Below are positions 23,370 through 33,061 of a stretch of 64,000 bases of DNA, piece by piece (position 1 is the first letter of the stretch; every line of letters begins with the position of its first letter). The stretch is from Pyrinomonadaceae bacterium. Lineage in GTDB: Bacteria > Acidobacteriota > Blastocatellia > Pyrinomonadales > Pyrinomonadaceae. A program made the translations under genes and the position numbers. The notes under the pieces were generated by a model. That model saw nothing but the letters and a program-made list of their open reading frames with translations, did no database searches and had not been told where the DNA came from. The stretch covers positions 372,001-436,000 of the forward strand of contig JAIBCC010000001.1 of NCBI GenBank assembly GCA_019694395.1, read 5' to 3'.

Positions 23370-25847
23370 TTAGAACGGTGCTGTTACTCCCGCAGGAACG
23401 AAGTAGAATTCAATCGAAACTGCCGGTGCATCGCCGCCATCAACAACTCTGTAACGAGTCTTGTCAAGTCCTTGTCTTGCTAAGAAGTCAAGTGCTTTAT
23501 TGACAGCAGTGATTTGTTTTGCACGATCCTTGGCTGGACCAGATACTCTAATGATACCACTTGAGTTAGGTTCACCTTGGACAGTCAAGTTCAGGTTTTG
23601 AATTCTGTTCTTGATGTCATCTGGTTTAGCATTACCGATTTCGTCAGTCTTTTGAATTTGTTTCGGCGGTGGAGGAGTTGCAATATCTCCACTTGCTGAA
23701 CCGGTATTTCCTGTGCAATCTGCACAAAGTCCACCAACCTCAACCGTAGCAGTAACAGTTTGACCTGCCATTGCATCAGTTGTAGCAACGGTGATTGCCG
23801 ATGTTCCTTGACCTGATGTAATCGTTCCGCTTGAAACAGTCCATCTGTAAGTAGCTCTGTCTTGGGTTCCACCACTCAAGTTAGCAGTAAAGGTCATGCT
23901 TCCACCAATTGGTGTTTGACCTGAAGGTCCTGAAACTGAAAGTGACGGGCAAGAACAAGGTTGAATACAGTCTGAGCAAGTTTCAACGGTGATCGTTTTG
24001 GTTTGTGTTTTACCGCAGAATCCGCAACCATTATCAACTGCTGATGTAATGGTATAGGTTCCTGGTTTAACACCTGACAGATCCCAGTTAACATTTGCAC
24101 CTGAACCAACGATACGTCCGCCTGAAACAGAGTATTGATAAACTAACGGGCTGTTATCAGGATTGTTGACATCTGTTTTAACAGCTACAGTTTGGTCATC
24201 GCTACATCCGCCGGATTTTGAACGTAATCCCGGAGCGCACGGTAATACAACTTTAACTGAATCCAAATTAACTGCGGTAACATCAGCAAACGGTCTTTGA
24301 ACCGGCGGTAATTCACGAGCATTACGGCGACCGATAAAGAACTGTGCAATGTAACCATGCGGGTCAGTTGAATTTCTAAAGAATGAAGTCAAGCTGCCCG
24401 TAAAAGTATCAGCTGGAAGTGTTACTAAGACTGGATTAGGATCTTGTCCGGCACCACCAAAGACCAAAGGCACAACATTCTGTAAATTAGAAGTGCGGTC
24501 TTGCCTAAAGATACTTGAATTAAATACTGAATCACCGGCTTCTTGTTGATTAGCGTGATAACGATAAGCAAATCCAAATCCAAACCAACGTTTTGGATAA
24601 ATACGAACACCAGCTAAAACATCAAGCGGATCATTTTCAAAGGCATTTGGAGTGCGTCCGCCAGTATAAATGGTTTGACGATATTCCAAAATCGGTTGGA
24701 AGTATTGATTCACTGGGAAGTCAACACCTACACCATATTGAAATTCATCAGGACGATCTAAAAGGGTAAATGTTCCGGTCGGGAAGTTTCCTTTTACACT
24801 GCTGTTTTTAATGTAACCAAGGTTACCTGATACATTTGCCCATTTTGCTACACGTGCATCAGCAAATAAAATCAAGCCAATATCCCCACGGTTGCCGCCG
24901 GGACTTGCTCCACGTTGCATTTGATTAAATCCGGCATTATCACTGGCTGTATCAAGATACCAACGATAGAAAGGAACAATACCAATACCAAACGGATTAT
25001 TTGGTCCGGTAAAGCGCCATTTGGCTCCTGCAGTCATTGTAGTAAATGAACTGGTTCCATATCTGCGGTTAATAAACGGAGCATCAGGTAAATAACTCGG
25101 TGCAGCAGAAAATACTTGCGGAACTGTAACAGTTACAGGGATTCTTCCGGCGTTATCTGTAATGGTAGTAGTTGTCAGAACAATACCCGGCAAAATACTT
25201 CCATATGGAGAACCAACTCCCGGGAAGTTATCAGCGGCACCACCTGCTCTTGGCGGTCCTAAAGTTGCCAAGGTGTTTGCTGCAAAACCAAAGATAGGTC
25301 CTGAAAAATATGGCGGGAATTGCAAACCGTAGTTTCCAGCACTAGATCCAGTATATGGGTAAGCCGCAAACGGCATACCGGCTGGACGAAATACTGCACG
25401 GTTAAAAAATGCACCACCTGTTCCAGGAGCCAAAACAATTGCCGCAGGCTGTGTGCCTAATGGTAATTGTGAATTCGGCAAATAAAAACTTGAAAGATTT
25501 TGCGGATTGTTAACTTTAATTCCTTTCCATGCTTGGGTATTAAAGAACAATTCCAAATGATCGCTTAAACCAATATTGAAGCTAATCGGAACTTCAGTTA
25601 AATCAACATTGCCCGGGTCGCGGTCAAAATTGCTATAAGCAATGCTAAAAGAATACTCACCTTTTCTCAAAGTTGAGCCATCAATGACAGTAAACAGCCC
25701 CGTCGTTCCACCAGCAGCAGCACCTGATCCAACAGTTGGAGCAAGGTTCCGATTATCATCTGGTGATCTAAGCGTTTGGGCTGACACGGCAAATACCATT
25801 GCCAACGTAACTAGCGCGATTATGAGCGCGTTTTTCGCGAGTCTCAT
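23370..25847 (-). CDS. outer-membrane beta-barrel protein with Ig/PKD-like domains and OmpA-like tail
   Basis: 825 aa. Signal peptide at residues 1-23 (ending FAVSAQ). Residues ~45-480 are Gly/Asn/aromatic-rich with alternating strands and read like an outer-membrane barrel (LRKGEYSFSIAYSNFDRDPG, WANVSGNLGYIKNSS, FGFGFAYRYHANQ). Residues ~520-740 hold two Ig/PKD-like domains with paired Cys (CSDDQT, CGFCGKTQTKTITVETCSDC, TATVEVGGLCADC). After a PPPPKQ linker the last ~90 residues resemble the OmpA peptidoglycan-binding fold (RVSGPAKDRAKQITAVNKALDFLARQGLDKTRYRVVDGG), though its usual Asp/Arg motif is not clear. Probably an abundant cell-envelope anchor. Start ATG with AGGAAAG just upstream. 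Confidence 0.75.
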   Translation of the reverse strand: MRLAKNALIIALVTLAMVFAVSAQTLRSPDDNRNLAPTVGSGAAAGGTTGLFTVIDGSTLRKGEYSFSIAYSNFDRDPGNVDLTEVPISFNIGLSDHLELFFNTQAWKGIKVNNPQNLSSFYLPNSQLPLGTQPAAIVLAPGTGGAFFNRAVFRPAGMPFAAYPYTGSSAGNYGLQFPPYFSGPIFGFAANTLATLGPPRAGGAADNFPGVGSPYGSILPGIVLTTTTITDNAGRIPVTVTVPQVFSAAPSYLPDAPFINRRYGTSSFTTMTAGAKWRFTGPNNPFGIGIVPFYRWYLDTASDNAGFNQMQRGASPGGNRGDIGLILFADARVAKWANVSGNLGYIKNSSVKGNFPTGTFTLLDRPDEFQYGVGVDFPVNQYFQPILEYRQTIYTGGRTPNAFENDPLDVLAGVRIYPKRWFGFGFAYRYHANQQEAGDSVFNSSIFRQDRTSNLQNVVPLVFGGAGQDPNPVLVTLPADTFTGSLTSFFRNSTDPHGYIAQFFIGRRNARELPPVQRPFADVTAVNLDSVKVVLPCAPGLRSKSGGCSDDQTVAVKTDVNNPDNSPLVYQYSVSGGRIVGSGANVNWDLSGVKPGTYTITSAVDNGCGFCGKTQTKTITVETCSDCIQPCSCPSLSVSGPSGQTPIGGSMTFTANLSGGTQDRATYRWTVSSGTITSGQGTSAITVATTDAMAGQTVTATVEVGGLCADCTGNTGSASGDIATPPPPKQIQKTDEIGNAKPDDIKNRIQNLNLTVQGEPNSSGIIRVSGPAKDRAKQITAVNKALDFLARQGLDKTRYRVVDGGDAPAVSIEFYFVPAGVTAPF

Positions 25848-26183
25848 CTCTTTCCTCCGGCGAAAATAATTATTTTTTTCTCAATTTTTAATTGTAGTTT
25901 TGGTTAAAAGAAAATACGAACAACCTTTTCCTATAACTAAGACTACATCAATTATTGCAAAATTGGAAGTATTTCTTAAATTTAAGCTTAAAATTTTACA
26001 AATAATTCCAATCAAAAGTTTAAGCCAGACCTTAAAGCAATAACTTTAAGATGACTTTTTCATAAAGGAGTATTGTCAAAAAGTCTATTTTTCACACAAA
26101 ATACTCCATTCCCAAGACAATAACCTATATTTAGTTGAAAATCAAGCATTTTCGACAATACTTTCCGCTGACACTTAAAATTT
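25848..26183. other. 336-bp gap with promoter region and interleaved inverted repeats
   Basis: No gene. On the minus strand GGAGTATT (26107-26100) can pair with AATACTCC (26074-26067), and GACTTTTT (26085-26078) with AAAAAGTC (26060-26053). The pairs interleave, so they either fold as an H-type pseudoknot or exclude one another. The stretch follows gdhA and would precede the outer-membrane protein mRNA. Confidence 0.5.
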
Positions 26184-27476
26184 CTATGCGTAGATGCCAC
26201 GCATCCGAGTGTCATAAGCCACCCGATCTATTGCCAACATATAGGCAGCCGTTCGCGTATCAACACTATGCTTATCGGCATAATGACAAAGTTCATTGAA
26301 ACTTGCCACCATTTTTTCTTCTAAACGCTGATTTACTTCGTCTTCACGCCAGAAGTAACCCATTCTGTCTTGAACCCATTCAAAATATGAAACGGTAACG
26401 CCCCCGGCATTTGCCAAAATATCAGGAATTGCAAAAACGCCGTTATCATACAAAATTTTATCAGCTTTAGGTGTGGTTGGACCGTTTGCACCTTCAGCTA
26501 AAATTTTACATTTGATTTTAGCGGCATTTTCAGAAGTGATCTGATTTTCAGTGGCGCAGGGGGCTAGAACATCACATTCAATTTCCAACAATTCGGAATT
26601 GCCCACATGATCCGCTTCAGTATAACCTTCAAAAGAACGGTTTTTTTGCAGATATTCGAGAGCTTTCGGAATATCAATCCCGTTTTTATTGTAAATTCCG
26701 CCACCAACATCAGAAATTCCAACGACTTTATAACCGGCTTCGTGCATCAATTGTGCACCGATACCGCCCACATTACCTGAACCTTGGACTACCACCGTGG
26801 TTTTTTCGGGTGTTAATTCAAACCGTTTAATTGCTTCATTTACACAGAACATAACACCGCGTCCGGTAGCTTCACGTCTTCCTAAAGAACCGCCAATTGG
26901 AACAGGTTTTCCGGTGACAACCGCTGTTACAGTATGGCGCGCGTGCATTGAGTAGGTATCCATAATCCACGCCATTGTTTGTTCGTTGGTGTTCATATCT
27001 GGAGCCGGAACGTCTTTATCAGGTCCAATAAAATCAATTAATTCAGCGGTGTAACGACGGGTTAAACGCTCTAATTCGCCCAACGACATTTGTTGCGGGT
27101 TACAAATAATTCCGCCTTTTCCGCCACCGAAAGGAACATTGACTACCGCACATTTCCAGGTCATCCATGCGGAAAGAGCTTTAACTTCATCTAAAGTCAC
27201 ATCCGGCGCATAACGGATTCCACCTTTTGCCGGTCCACGTGCAAAGTTGTGCTGCACCCGATAGCCTTCAAACACTTCAATATGCCCGGTGTCCATTCTA
27301 ACGGGAATGTAAACTTTGATTTCCCGACTCGGAACACGCATCACTGCATATAAATCCGGGTCTAATCCTAATAATTGGGCGGCACGGTCAAAGCGTTCGC
27401 TCATTGCTTCAAATGGATTTTTTTCATCCGTTCCTTTAAAACGACGCATTTCGTCTGCCATTGGATTTTTTATCAT
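26184..27476 (-). CDS. gdhA: glutamate dehydrogenase (Glu/Leu/Phe/Val dehydrogenase family)
   Basis: 430 aa, hexameric class length. Substrate domain: [43 protein letters not shown] with the catalytic Lys in the GGGKGG loop, and [19 protein letters not shown] with the catalytic Asp. Cofactor domain: [11 protein letters not shown] and the Rossmann motif [11 protein letters not shown]. It interconverts glutamate and 2-oxoglutarate plus ammonia. GGAG lies eight bases before the ATG. The gene follows larE by 52 bp. Confidence 0.95.
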   Translation of the reverse strand: MIKNPMADEMRRFKGTDEKNPFEAMSERFDRAAQLLGLDPDLYAVMRVPSREIKVYIPVRMDTGHIEVFEGYRVQHNFARGPAKGGIRYAPDVTLDEVKALSAWMTWKCAVVNVPFGGGKGGIICNPQQMSLGELERLTRRYTAELIDFIGPDKDVPAPDMNTNEQTMAWIMDTYSMHARHTVTAVVTGKPVPIGGSLGRREATGRGVMFCVNEAIKRFELTPEKTTVVVQGSGNVGGIGAQLMHEAGYKVVGISDVGGGIYNKNGIDIPKALEYLQKNRSFEGYTEADHVGNSELLEIECDVLAPCATENQITSENAAKIKCKILAEGANGPTTPKADKILYDNGVFAIPDILANAGGVTVSYFEWVQDRMGYFWREDEVNQRLEEKMVASFNELCHYADKHSVDTRTAAYMLAIDRVAYDTRMRGIYA

Positions 27477-27528
27477 TTTGTTATATCTCCAATAAATATT
27501 TTTGTATTAATTTTTTTTGAAAAATTGA

Positions 27529-28371
27529 TTATAAAACCTCATTCATTGCACCGCTTCGGTAGCCGTGCAAATCTAAAGTCACATATTTAAAACCCAAACT
27601 CCGAAACTTTTCTGCCATTGAATCGGTAATTTCTTTATTTAAAATCTTTTCAAACTCATTAGGCGCAATCTCAATCCGCGCTAATTCTCCGTGATTACGA
27701 ACTCTAAACTCTTTTAATCCCAAACCCCGCAAAAATTCTTCCCCGCGCTCTACTTTGCTTAATCTTTCGATTGAAACAGGAACGCCATAAGCAATCCGCG
27801 AAGATAAACATGGACTCGACGGTTTGTCCCAGGTGGGAAGTTCGTGTTTTTTGCTTAATTCACGGATTTCTGCTTTGGTTAATTCTACTTCAATTAAAGG
27901 ACTGCGAACTTTATTTTCGGTGGCGGCTTGCCTGCCGGGACGAAAATCTCCGGTATCGTCCCAGTTTGAACCGTCCACAATAAAGCCGCATTCTTTTTCA
28001 ATTGCCAACGGGGTTAATTTTCCGTAAAGCTCACTTTTGCAAAAATAACAGCGGTTTGATGGATTTGCTTGATAATTCGGATTATTGAGTTCTTCGGTTT
28101 GGATTGAAAAGTAATTAAATTTGAAATCTTTGGCAAGTTGTTCAGCTTGCTGCAATTGCTGTTGAGAAACGCTGGGCGAAATTCCCATCGCACAAACCGC
28201 GTTGTCGCCAAGTTCCTGAGTTGCAATCAAAGCAACATAACTGCTATCCACTCCCCCCGAATATGCAACCAACACTGATTTCATTTCGCGCATCAAACGG
28301 CGTAAATTGTGTTCTTTTTCTTCGGCAGAGAGCGTTGCCACCCGTGTGTTACTACTTTTTGGCGTTGCCAT
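27529..28371 (-). CDS. larE: ATP-dependent sacrificial sulfur transferase LarE
   Basis: 280 aa. PP-loop ATP pyrophosphatase motif VLVAYSGGVDSSYVALIA near residue 34; NRCYFCKSELYG contributes a CxxC pair, and the family Cys lies in WDKPSSPCLSSRIAYG. The C-terminal GLKEFRVRNHGELARIEI and GYRSGAMNEVL are characteristic. LarE donates sulfur to make the nickel-pincer nucleotide cofactor of lactate racemase. LarA, LarB and LarC are not in the window. Divergent from the TPR gene at 28513. Confidence 0.93.
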   Translation of the reverse strand: MATPKSSNTRVATLSAEEKEHNLRRLMREMKSVLVAYSGGVDSSYVALIATQELGDNAVCAMGISPSVSQQQLQQAEQLAKDFKFNYFSIQTEELNNPNYQANPSNRCYFCKSELYGKLTPLAIEKECGFIVDGSNWDDTGDFRPGRQAATENKVRSPLIEVELTKAEIRELSKKHELPTWDKPSSPCLSSRIAYGVPVSIERLSKVERGEEFLRGLGLKEFRVRNHGELARIEIAPNEFEKILNKEITDSMAEKFRSLGFKYVTLDLHGYRSGAMNEVL

Positions 28372-28512
28372 TTTTGGTTTTTTGGATAAATATCTGATGA
28401 CCTAAAGTTGATTAAAATTCTAACCTAAATCAAGAAGTTCGCGCAAACCTTGATTTTAAGAAATATAACTGATTTCTATCGGAATATAAGTATAGACGAT
28501 GTTGAGTAAATT

Positions 28513-29976
28513 ATGGTAAATTTTAATTCCCCGAATAAATTTCAGACAAAGGCAGTTTTATTACCGATGACTTCCCTTTTCTTTCATCGCTATTTTTTCC
28601 TGATTTTAGTTTTTTCCGTAACTATTTCTCAAAATATTTCTGTCTCTGCTCAAACCGAGGATGAAAAAGATCCGGTGCAGCTTTTCAACCAGGGTCAGGA
28701 TGCACACGAAAAGGGCGATTTCAAAACAGCTTTAAAACTTTATGAAGAAGCCTTAAAAATTGCACCCGAATTTCCCGAAGCCGAATTTCAAAAAGGCTCG
28801 GCTCTGCAATCTTTAGGAAGAGATACCGAGGCTGAAAAAGCCTATCGCCGAGCACTGGAATTACGGGAAAACTGGATTTTGCCGTTGGCGAGTTTGGGCG
28901 AAATTCTGGTGCAGATGGGAAAATTTGATGAAGCTGAAACGATTTTGACCAAAACCATTGAACTTGATACCGGTAATCATTCCGCTTACCTTTCCTTAAC
29001 CAATTTGAAATTAAAAACAAAAGCCTCTGCAGATATTTTGAAAAATTTATTGAGCAAAATCAGCAGTCTGCCAAATCCTGATGCCTCGGTTTGGGCGGCA
29101 AGAGGCGCACTTGAAAAAGAATTAGGTGACAAGGTTTCTGCCAAAGCGAGTCTGGTGCGTGCCCTCAACCTTGAGCCGAAAAACTTTTATGCTTTGACCG
29201 ATTTTACCCAAATCGCACTTTCCGAAAAAAATTATTCGTCCGCCCTGCAAAATGCTCAAAATCTGGTCAAATTTTATCCTAATTCATTAAACGGAAATCT
29301 CTTGTTGGCACGAACTTATGCCGAGAGCGGAAACATTAACGAAGCATTTAAGATAATTGATTCATTGGATAATCAGAATCAAGAAGTTTTGAAACTGCGA
29401 AATGTCTTGATCTCAAATAGCTCAACCGATATTCCGGCTTTAGAAAAACAAATTGAAAGTGAACCTAAAAATGCGGCTTTGCTCGGTCGTCTTTGTATTT
29501 TGACGCGTCAAAATCCAGCAAAATCGCTCGATTATTGCCGTCGTGCCGCTGAAGCCGAACCAAATAATATTTCTCACGCAATCGGTTTTGGAGCGGCTTT
29601 AGTTCAAGCAAAACAATTTGAAAGTGCGGTCAATCTACTCAAAAAATTATTAACCTTTGAGCCGGAAAATTATACAATTCACGCTAATTTAGCTACTTCG
29701 CTTTTTGAATTAAAACAGTTTGCGGCGGCAAAAACGGAATTTCAATGGTTGATTGATAAAAAGCCCAATTTAGCAGTTGCCTATTATTTTCTTGCTATTT
29801 CACACGATAATCTGACAGAATATACGGACGCTAAGGAAAACTATCAAAGATTTTTGCAAGTAGCTGATTCTCAACAAAATCAACTCGAAATTGACAAGGT
29901 AAATCTTCGATTACCCATTTTAGAACGACAAATTAAAAATGGTGAAGGTGTAAAAAAAGGGAGGAAAAATGAGTGA
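28513..29976 (+). CDS. exported TPR-repeat protein
   Basis: 487 aa from 28513; an internal ATG at 28567 (MTSLFFHRYFFLILVFSVTISQNISVSAQ) begins a better signal peptide and may be the true start (469 aa). After the signal, about eleven TPR units can be traced (for example PVQLFNQGQDAHEKGDFKTALKLYEEALKIAP and LYLSLTNLKLK-type spacing), ending VAYYFLAISHDNLTEYTDAKENYQRFL. Likely a periplasmic scaffold. It overlaps the next gene by 8 bases, so the three exported proteins at 28.5-31.1 kb form an operon. Function unknown. Confidence 0.85.
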   Translation: MVNFNSPNKFQTKAVLLPMTSLFFHRYFFLILVFSVTISQNISVSAQTEDEKDPVQLFNQGQDAHEKGDFKTALKLYEEALKIAPEFPEAEFQKGSALQSLGRDTEAEKAYRRALELRENWILPLASLGEILVQMGKFDEAETILTKTIELDTGNHSAYLSLTNLKLKTKASADILKNLLSKISSLPNPDASVWAARGALEKELGDKVSAKASLVRALNLEPKNFYALTDFTQIALSEKNYSSALQNAQNLVKFYPNSLNGNLLLARTYAESGNINEAFKIIDSLDNQNQEVLKLRNVLISNSSTDIPALEKQIESEPKNAALLGRLCILTRQNPAKSLDYCRRAAEAEPNNISHAIGFGAALVQAKQFESAVNLLKKLLTFEPENYTIHANLATSLFELKQFAAAKTEFQWLIDKKPNLAVAYYFLAISHDNLTEYTDAKENYQRFLQVADSQQNQLEIDKVNLRLPILERQIKNGEGVKKGRKNE

Positions 29977-30532
29977 AATACTAACCAGCAAAAAATTCTT
30001 TTCAATTCTTGTAACAATTTGTTTTGTTCAGGTAATTGCTTCTCTGTCAATCAGTGCTCAAGTAGCTACTCAGGATGAACCTCCCGCAGATGTTGCGCCG
30101 CCGCCGCTTAGATTAATTTCCAAAGACGAGCAAAAAATGCTTGATTCCGAAAATGATATAAAAAAACGTGTCAAAGTATCGCTTGGGTTGATGGATGCCA
30201 GACTCTTAAAAGCTGAAAAATTAAATACCGAAGAAAGTTTTAAAGAATCTCTCAATGAATTAGCCAGTTTTCAAGCTCTTTTAGATAATACCTTAAAATT
30301 TTTAATCCAAAGAGATACTGGAAACGATAAAATCGACAAACGTTTTATGGATTTTGAAATTTATCTCCGTAAACAAATCCCCAGATTGGAAATCATCCGC
30401 CGCGAAATGCCGGAAAAATATGCTTATTATGTCGGAAGAATAATGAAAGATGTCCGTGAAGCCCGAGCTAAAGCCGTCGAACCATTATTCAGCAACACGG
30501 TTGTTTCCGAAACGAAAAAAAATGAAAATTAG
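29969..30532 (+). CDS. exported helical protein of unknown function (pair member 1)
   Basis: 187 aa with a signal peptide (KKFFSILVTICFVQVIASLSISAQ, residues 8-31), a proline-rich stretch, then a mostly helical domain (DIKKRVKVSLGLMDARLLKAE, FKESLNELASFQALLDNTLKFL, YVGRIMKDVREARAKAVE). GGGAGG lies five bases before the ATG inside the end of the TPR gene. The KRVKVSLGLMDARLL segment resembles LRMKVMVKIIDRRLL in the next gene, so the two are probably diverged paralogues. No family recognised. Confidence 0.75.
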   Translation: MSEILTSKKFFSILVTICFVQVIASLSISAQVATQDEPPADVAPPPLRLISKDEQKMLDSENDIKKRVKVSLGLMDARLLKAEKLNTEESFKESLNELASFQALLDNTLKFLIQRDTGNDKIDKRFMDFEIYLRKQIPRLEIIRREMPEKYAYYVGRIMKDVREARAKAVEPLFSNTVVSETKKNEN

Positions 30533-31079
30533 TTTTAAGATTCAAACACTTTTACTCTTTGCGCTTTCCTTTTTTTTATTTACAGTAAATATTTCAGCGC
30601 AAAAACGCGATAACTTGACCGAAAAAGAAGATGCGATCATCCGGGAAGCGCAGGAACTTGACCTCAGAATGAAAGTAATGGTCAAAATTATTGACAGACG
30701 TTTATTAGCTCTGAACGGTGCAACTGCCGATATTCAAACTCAAAATAAAAAATCCAAAGAAAAAGACGATTCCGATTGGGGCGAACTGCGAACGGGAACT
30801 TTTGGTGAACTTTTTTGGGATATTCAAAAGAGTTTGGACGAAGCAATTATGAAAATTGATGATGCCGCCGAACATGATATGAATAATCCGCTGTTCGGAA
30901 AAGCCGTCCATATTTTAGCTGACGGTTGTCAAAAATGGACTCCTCAATTCAAAACTTTCCTGGATAAGACCAAAGAGGAAAAGGAACAAGGTTTGGTGCT
31001 CGGCTCAATCGAATTTTGCAATCAAATTATCGAAGCTTCCACAAAAGTGCCAAAGGACGTCCCAAAAAAGAAAAATTAG
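30522..31079 (+). CDS. exported helical protein of unknown function (pair member 2)
   Basis: 185 aa from the ATG at 30522 (MKISFKIQTLLLFALSFFLFTVNISAQ), chosen because it begins a signal peptide and overlaps the previous stop by 11 bases; the frame is open further upstream. The mature part is helical: REAQELDLRMKVMVKIIDRRLLAL, GELFWDIQKSLDEAIMKIDDAAEHDMNN, HILADGCQKWTPQFKTFLDKTKEEKE. Similar in plan to its upstream neighbour. It may be a partner of the TPR protein in the periplasm; this is inference from the operon. Confidence 0.75.
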   Translation: MKISFKIQTLLLFALSFFLFTVNISAQKRDNLTEKEDAIIREAQELDLRMKVMVKIIDRRLLALNGATADIQTQNKKSKEKDDSDWGELRTGTFGELFWDIQKSLDEAIMKIDDAAEHDMNNPLFGKAVHILADGCQKWTPQFKTFLDKTKEEKEQGLVLGSIEFCNQIIEASTKVPKDVPKKKN

Positions 31080-31188
31080 GCTGAATTTAATTTCCGGTTT
31101 TCAAATCCTTTTAAAGGACAAATTTGGAACTTATTGAATTCTTTGTTATTTTTTAATTATAGAAATTCACAAAATCCAGGAGATATTT

Positions 31189-31473
31189 ATGCCTATTGAT
31201 TTAGAAGATCGCGGTTCTGCACTTGAGAACGAATATTTTCGTCGTCAGGAACAAGAACTCCTTGCAAAAATGAAAGCCAAAATGGAGACAGAAGAAGCCG
31301 AAGTTACTTCGCTTAAATGTCCCAAATGTGACGGTAATTTAGTTGAGGCAGTTTACGAAAACATTACTATTGATGCCTGCAATAAGTGTCAAGGTGTTTG
31401 GCTCGATGCCGGCGAATTAGCCCAAATCATCAAAAAAGATGAGGGCGGTTGGTTTAGCAATCTTTTCAATTAA
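31189..31473 (+). CDS. zinc-ribbon protein (zf-TFIIB family)
   Basis: 94 aa. The core is LKCPKCDGNLVEAVYENITIDACNKCQGVWLDAGELAQII, with two CxxC knuckles and the conserved WLD-GEL signature of the zf-TFIIB domain. An Arg/Glu-rich helix precedes it. The start is supported by CAGGAGATATTT before the ATG. Function of stand-alone members is unknown; probably a cytoplasmic zinc-binding adaptor. Four bases or fewer separate it from the esterase gene. Confidence 0.9.
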   Translation: MPIDLEDRGSALENEYFRRQEQELLAKMKAKMETEEAEVTSLKCPKCDGNLVEAVYENITIDACNKCQGVWLDAGELAQIIKKDEGGWFSNLFN

Positions 31474-31476
31474 ACA

Positions 31477-32343
31477 ATGAAAAAATTTATCACTTTCAAC
31501 TTCGGGCTGGCTTTATTTTTGAGCCTTGCGATTTTTGCCAATGCTCAAAAAGCCGCTCCTTTTCAGGATTTCAAACTTAACAGTAAATTGATGTCACGCG
31601 AGATGCCTTATCGCGTGATTCTCCCTCCCAATTACAATCCAAAAGATCAAAAAACTTCCTACCCTGTCCTTTATTTATTGCACGGATTGACCGGACATTT
31701 TGATAATTGGCAGTCAAAAACAAAAATTAACGATTTTTCGCGTAACTATAATTTTATCATTGTAATGCCCGAAGGAAATGACGGTTGGTATTCGGACAGT
31801 ATTTCCATACCAAATGATAAATACGAAAGTTACATTATGCAGGAACTCATCCCCGAAATTGAAAAAAAGTTCCATGCCAAATCAAATCGTGAAAATCGCG
31901 TTATTGCGGGATTATCAATGGGTGGTTACGGCTCAATTAAGTTTGGGTTGAAATATCCCGAAAAGTTTATTCTGGTTGGCTCTTTTAGCGGTGCTTTATT
32001 AGCGGCAAGCTGGTCGGCAAAAACTCTGGGCAACGGATGGAAAGCTTTAACCGATTCAATAATGAGCGTTTACGGCGAGGAAAACAGTCAAACCCGCAAA
32101 GATAATGACATTTACAAAATTGCCCGTGAAGCTTCAGCCGAAAAGATTAAAAACCTGCCTTTTATCTATCTTGATTGCGGCACAGAAGACGGGTTAATTC
32201 AGCCAAACCGGGATTTTGCACTGGTGCTTTCGGAAAAGAAAATTCCGCACGAATACCGTGAATTACCCGGCAAACACGATTGGATTTTCTGGAATTCGCA
32301 AATATTCGAATTTTTGGAAGTTACAACCAAATTTGTGAAATAA
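31477..32343 (+). CDS. secreted esterase, alpha/beta-hydrolase (esterase D/Fes-like)
   Basis: 288 aa with signal peptide (FITFNFGLALFLSLAIFANAQ). Catalytic features: oxyanion region YLLHGLTGHFDNW, nucleophile elbow AGLSMGGYGSIKFG, acid in LDCGTEDGLIQPN, base in LPGKHDWIFW. Related in fold and length to the cytoplasmic esterase at 15428 but exported. Candidate role: acetyl- or feruloyl-esterase on polysaccharides, consistent with the glycoside hydrolases further along; substrate not shown by sequence. Confidence 0.88.
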   Translation: MKKFITFNFGLALFLSLAIFANAQKAAPFQDFKLNSKLMSREMPYRVILPPNYNPKDQKTSYPVLYLLHGLTGHFDNWQSKTKINDFSRNYNFIIVMPEGNDGWYSDSISIPNDKYESYIMQELIPEIEKKFHAKSNRENRVIAGLSMGGYGSIKFGLKYPEKFILVGSFSGALLAASWSAKTLGNGWKALTDSIMSVYGEENSQTRKDNDIYKIAREASAEKIKNLPFIYLDCGTEDGLIQPNRDFALVLSEKKIPHEYRELPGKHDWIFWNSQIFEFLEVTTKFVK

Positions 32344-32349
32344 GAAATA

Positions 32350-32440
32350 GCCGCAAGAGGCACAAAACACACAAAAAAGAAGGCTGTTGAATGGTAAAAA
32401 GTTCAACAAAATTTTGTGCATTTAGTGCTTTTTTTGCGGA
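32350..32440. terminator. long imperfect hairpin between convergent genes
   Basis: CCGCAAGAGGCACAAAAC (32351 on) pairs with GTTTTGTGC-like and GCTTTTTTTGCGG sequence (32412-32439), with an inner GTTGAA/TTCAAC stem. A/T runs flank the arms, so it can end both the esterase (+) and cobO (-) transcripts. The arms are also of the short-period repeat type. Confidence 0.55.
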
Positions 32441-32447
32441 TGTTCTA

Positions 32448-33032
32448 TTAGAACTCAATCCCTTGTTGCGCGTAAATTCCGGCGTAAAATGGATGTTTAA
32501 TTTCGGTCATTTCCGTTACTAGTTCTGCGGCTTCGATCAATTCCTGAGGAGCATTTCTGCCGGTCATTATGATATGTAAATGCGGTTGCTTTTCACGGAT
32601 ATCTTTGATTTCAGCTAAAACTTTTTGTAGATCAAGGAATTTATAATCAAGCACATAAACCAGCTCATCGAAAACCAGTAAATCATATTCTTCGCTACGC
32701 ATTTTCTCGACGCATAAAGCCCAGGTTTCTTCACTGGTTTTAATGTCCTGTTCGGGGTTTTTGGTGTCCCAGGTGAAACCGTCACCCATCGTATGAACTT
32801 CGACACCGAGTTTTTCGAGAGATTCGTGTTCACCGTAGCGGTCATTTTTGGACTTCATAAACTGAATCAAACAGCAATTCATTTCTCGTCCGGCAGCCCG
32901 CACCAAAACACCTAACGCGGCTGTGGTTTTGCCTTTGCCATTGCCCGTGTTGACCATTAAAAGACCGTGAGTATTTTCTTTATAATCCTCACGCCGCCAT
33001 TTGTATCTCTTTTCTTTTGTTTCGCTTGACAT
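32448..33032 (-). CDS. cobO: cob(I)alamin adenosyltransferase, CobO/BtuR type
   Basis: 194 aa. Walker A GNGKGKTTAALG after GLLMVNT, then CLIQFMKSKNDRYGEHESLEKLGVEVHTMGDGFTWDT, YDLLVFDELVYVLDYKFL (Walker B) and HIIMTGRNAPQELIEAADLVTE-like C-terminus. It transfers adenosyl from ATP to cob(I)alamin for B12 coenzyme synthesis or salvage. Last gene of the rimP operon run, 29 bp after nrnA. No other cobalamin gene is in the window. Confidence 0.95.
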   Translation of the reverse strand: MSSETKEKRYKWRREDYKENTHGLLMVNTGNGKGKTTAALGVLVRAAGREMNCCLIQFMKSKNDRYGEHESLEKLGVEVHTMGDGFTWDTKNPEQDIKTSEETWALCVEKMRSEEYDLLVFDELVYVLDYKFLDLQKVLAEIKDIREKQPHLHIIMTGRNAPQELIEAAELVTEMTEIKHPFYAGIYAQQGIEF

Positions 33033-33061
33033 AACTTCCCACCTTGTTCAAATAAATATTT

